A stretch of DNA of 34,312 nucleotides, taken from positions 1 through 34,312 of the forward strand of contig CABZAZ010000002.1 of assembly GCA_902523895.1 (NCBI GenBank), given 5' to 3'. Position 1 is the first letter of the stretch. The number at the start of each line of letters is the position of its first letter. Origin of the DNA: an uncultured Pelagibacteraceae bacterium. Its GTDB lineage: Bacteria > Pseudomonadota > Alphaproteobacteria > Pelagibacterales > Pelagibacteraceae. The position numbers and the translations under genes are program-made. Of the stretch, positions 33,883 to 34,312 are shown in pieces. Under the pieces are notes generated by a model. It was not told the origin of the DNA. It was given only the letters and a program-made list of their open reading frames with translations, and did no database searches.

Positions 33883-34312
33883 ATGAGTCAAAAAATTTTC
33901 ATTAAAACTTTCGGATGCCAAATGAATGAGTATGACTCGAATAGAATATTAGATACTGTAAAAAAAATTGGCTATGAAAAGACAGAAAAATACGAGGATG
34001 CTAATTGTTATTTATTAAACACTTGTCATATAAGGGATAAAGCTAAAGAAAAGGTTTATTCTGAAATAGGCAGAGTAAAAAAAATCTTTAGATTTAAAAA
34101 AAAACCATTAGTTATTATTGCAGGTTGTGTCGCTCAAGCAGAAAATCAAGAGATGCTAAAAAGGGAGCCTTTCATTGATTTGGTAATAGGTCCTCAAGCT
34201 TACCATAAAATTAATAACACAATTTTAAAATATGTTGAAAAAAAAAAGAAACTTGAAGAAACGGAGTTTGATGCAGTTACAAAATTTAAATATTTGAGCA
34301 AAATAAAAACTA
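33883..34312 (+). CDS. miaB: tRNA-2-methylthio-N6-dimethylallyladenosine synthase, N-terminal part (3' end outside window)
   Basis: Radical-SAM methylthiotransferase adding the 2-methylthio group to i6A37 of tRNAs. The 143 visible residues are the N-terminal methylthiotransferase domain with the three ligands of the auxiliary 4Fe-4S cluster: Cys12 in KTFGCQMNEYDS, Cys48 in LLNTCHIRDKAKEKVYSEIGR, and Cys82 in IIAGCVAQAE. The radical-SAM and TRAM domains lie beyond the right edge. ATG follows the fur stop directly (TAAATG). The frame is open to the last base. Confidence 0.96.
   Translation, partial: MSQKIFIKTFGCQMNEYDSNRILDTVKKIGYEKTEKYEDANCYLLNTCHIRDKAKEKVYSEIGRVKKIFRFKKKPLVIIAGCVAQAENQEMLKREPFIDLVIGPQAYHKINNTILKYVEKKKKLEETEFDAVTKFKYLSKIKT

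Noticed and set aside
1..34312. tRNA, rRNA, riboswitch, CRISPR, insertion sequence or prophage
   Set aside because: Gaps are too short and were read for T-loop, repeat or transposase signals; none was found. A covariance-model search would be decisive.

Overview
This is a gene-dense, strongly AT-rich stretch of a streamlined alphaproteobacterial chromosome. It most resembles the SAR11 clade (Pelagibacterales, 'Candidatus Pelagibacter'). The reasons are: very low GC by eye; many Lys/Ile/Asn codons; 1-17 bp overlaps or near-zero gaps at almost every junction; a longest non-coding stretch of only 217 bp; alphaproteobacterial gene orders (rho-mnmE-mnmG-rsmG-parA-parB, leuS-lptE-holA, grpE-dnaK-dnaJ-dapB, murJ-trpS-nfu, tsaB-fur-miaB); and absence of several genes usually found in those neighbourhoods. 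No tRNA, rRNA, CRISPR array, insertion sequence or prophage gene was seen. Assignment to the clade is inference from the sequence; no database search was possible.

Layout. 1-7127: the 3' half of rho, a reverse-strand sulfotransferase gene, then a tightly overlapping block mnmE, mnmG, rsmG, parA, parB (tRNA wobble modification, 16S rRNA methylation, chromosome partitioning). A near-perfect ParB-binding parS palindrome lies inside the rsmG coding sequence. 7132-11730 (reverse): a DUF3576-type lipoprotein, leuS, lptE, holA. 11731-12936: a regulated-looking spacer, a major porin gene and the only clear intrinsic terminator. 12919-15186: a thiamine-phosphate-synthase-like gene, the PLP-homeostasis gene yggS, a YkuD-type L,D-transpeptidase-like gene and a small OmpR-type regulator, all packed with almost no spacers. 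15191-22242 (reverse): grpE, dnaK, dnaJ, a second sulfotransferase, dapB, nth and an adenosine-kinase-like gene. 22279-25500: rdgB, an LpoA-like periplasmic protein, rsmI and a BON-domain lipoprotein. 25497-27782 (reverse): the two-domain malic enzyme. 27833-34312: murJ, trpS, an Nfu-type iron-sulfur carrier, a Bax-like glucosaminidase, a polysaccharide deacetylase (reverse), a shortened tsaB, fur and the 5' part of miaB.

How the genes fit together. Most are information-processing, chaperone and envelope housekeeping genes. Envelope functions recur: LptE, porin, YkuD, LpoA-like, BON lipoprotein, MurJ, Bax-like glucosaminidase, deacetylase. The unusual content is a pair of paralogous 280-residue sulfotransferases of the same subfamily, each placed at a junction that is normally closed in alphaproteobacteria (rho/mnmE and dnaJ/dapB). 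If this is a SAR11 cell, which is thought to lack assimilatory sulfate reduction, the source of the sulfate donor PAPS is an open question. Other points worth a look are the parS site doubling as coding sequence, a TsaB reduced to about 128 residues but keeping its C-terminal end, divergent genes that share start-codon bases, a duplicated 20-bp element upstream of the porin, and a terminator whose hairpin arm encodes the end of the convergent gene.
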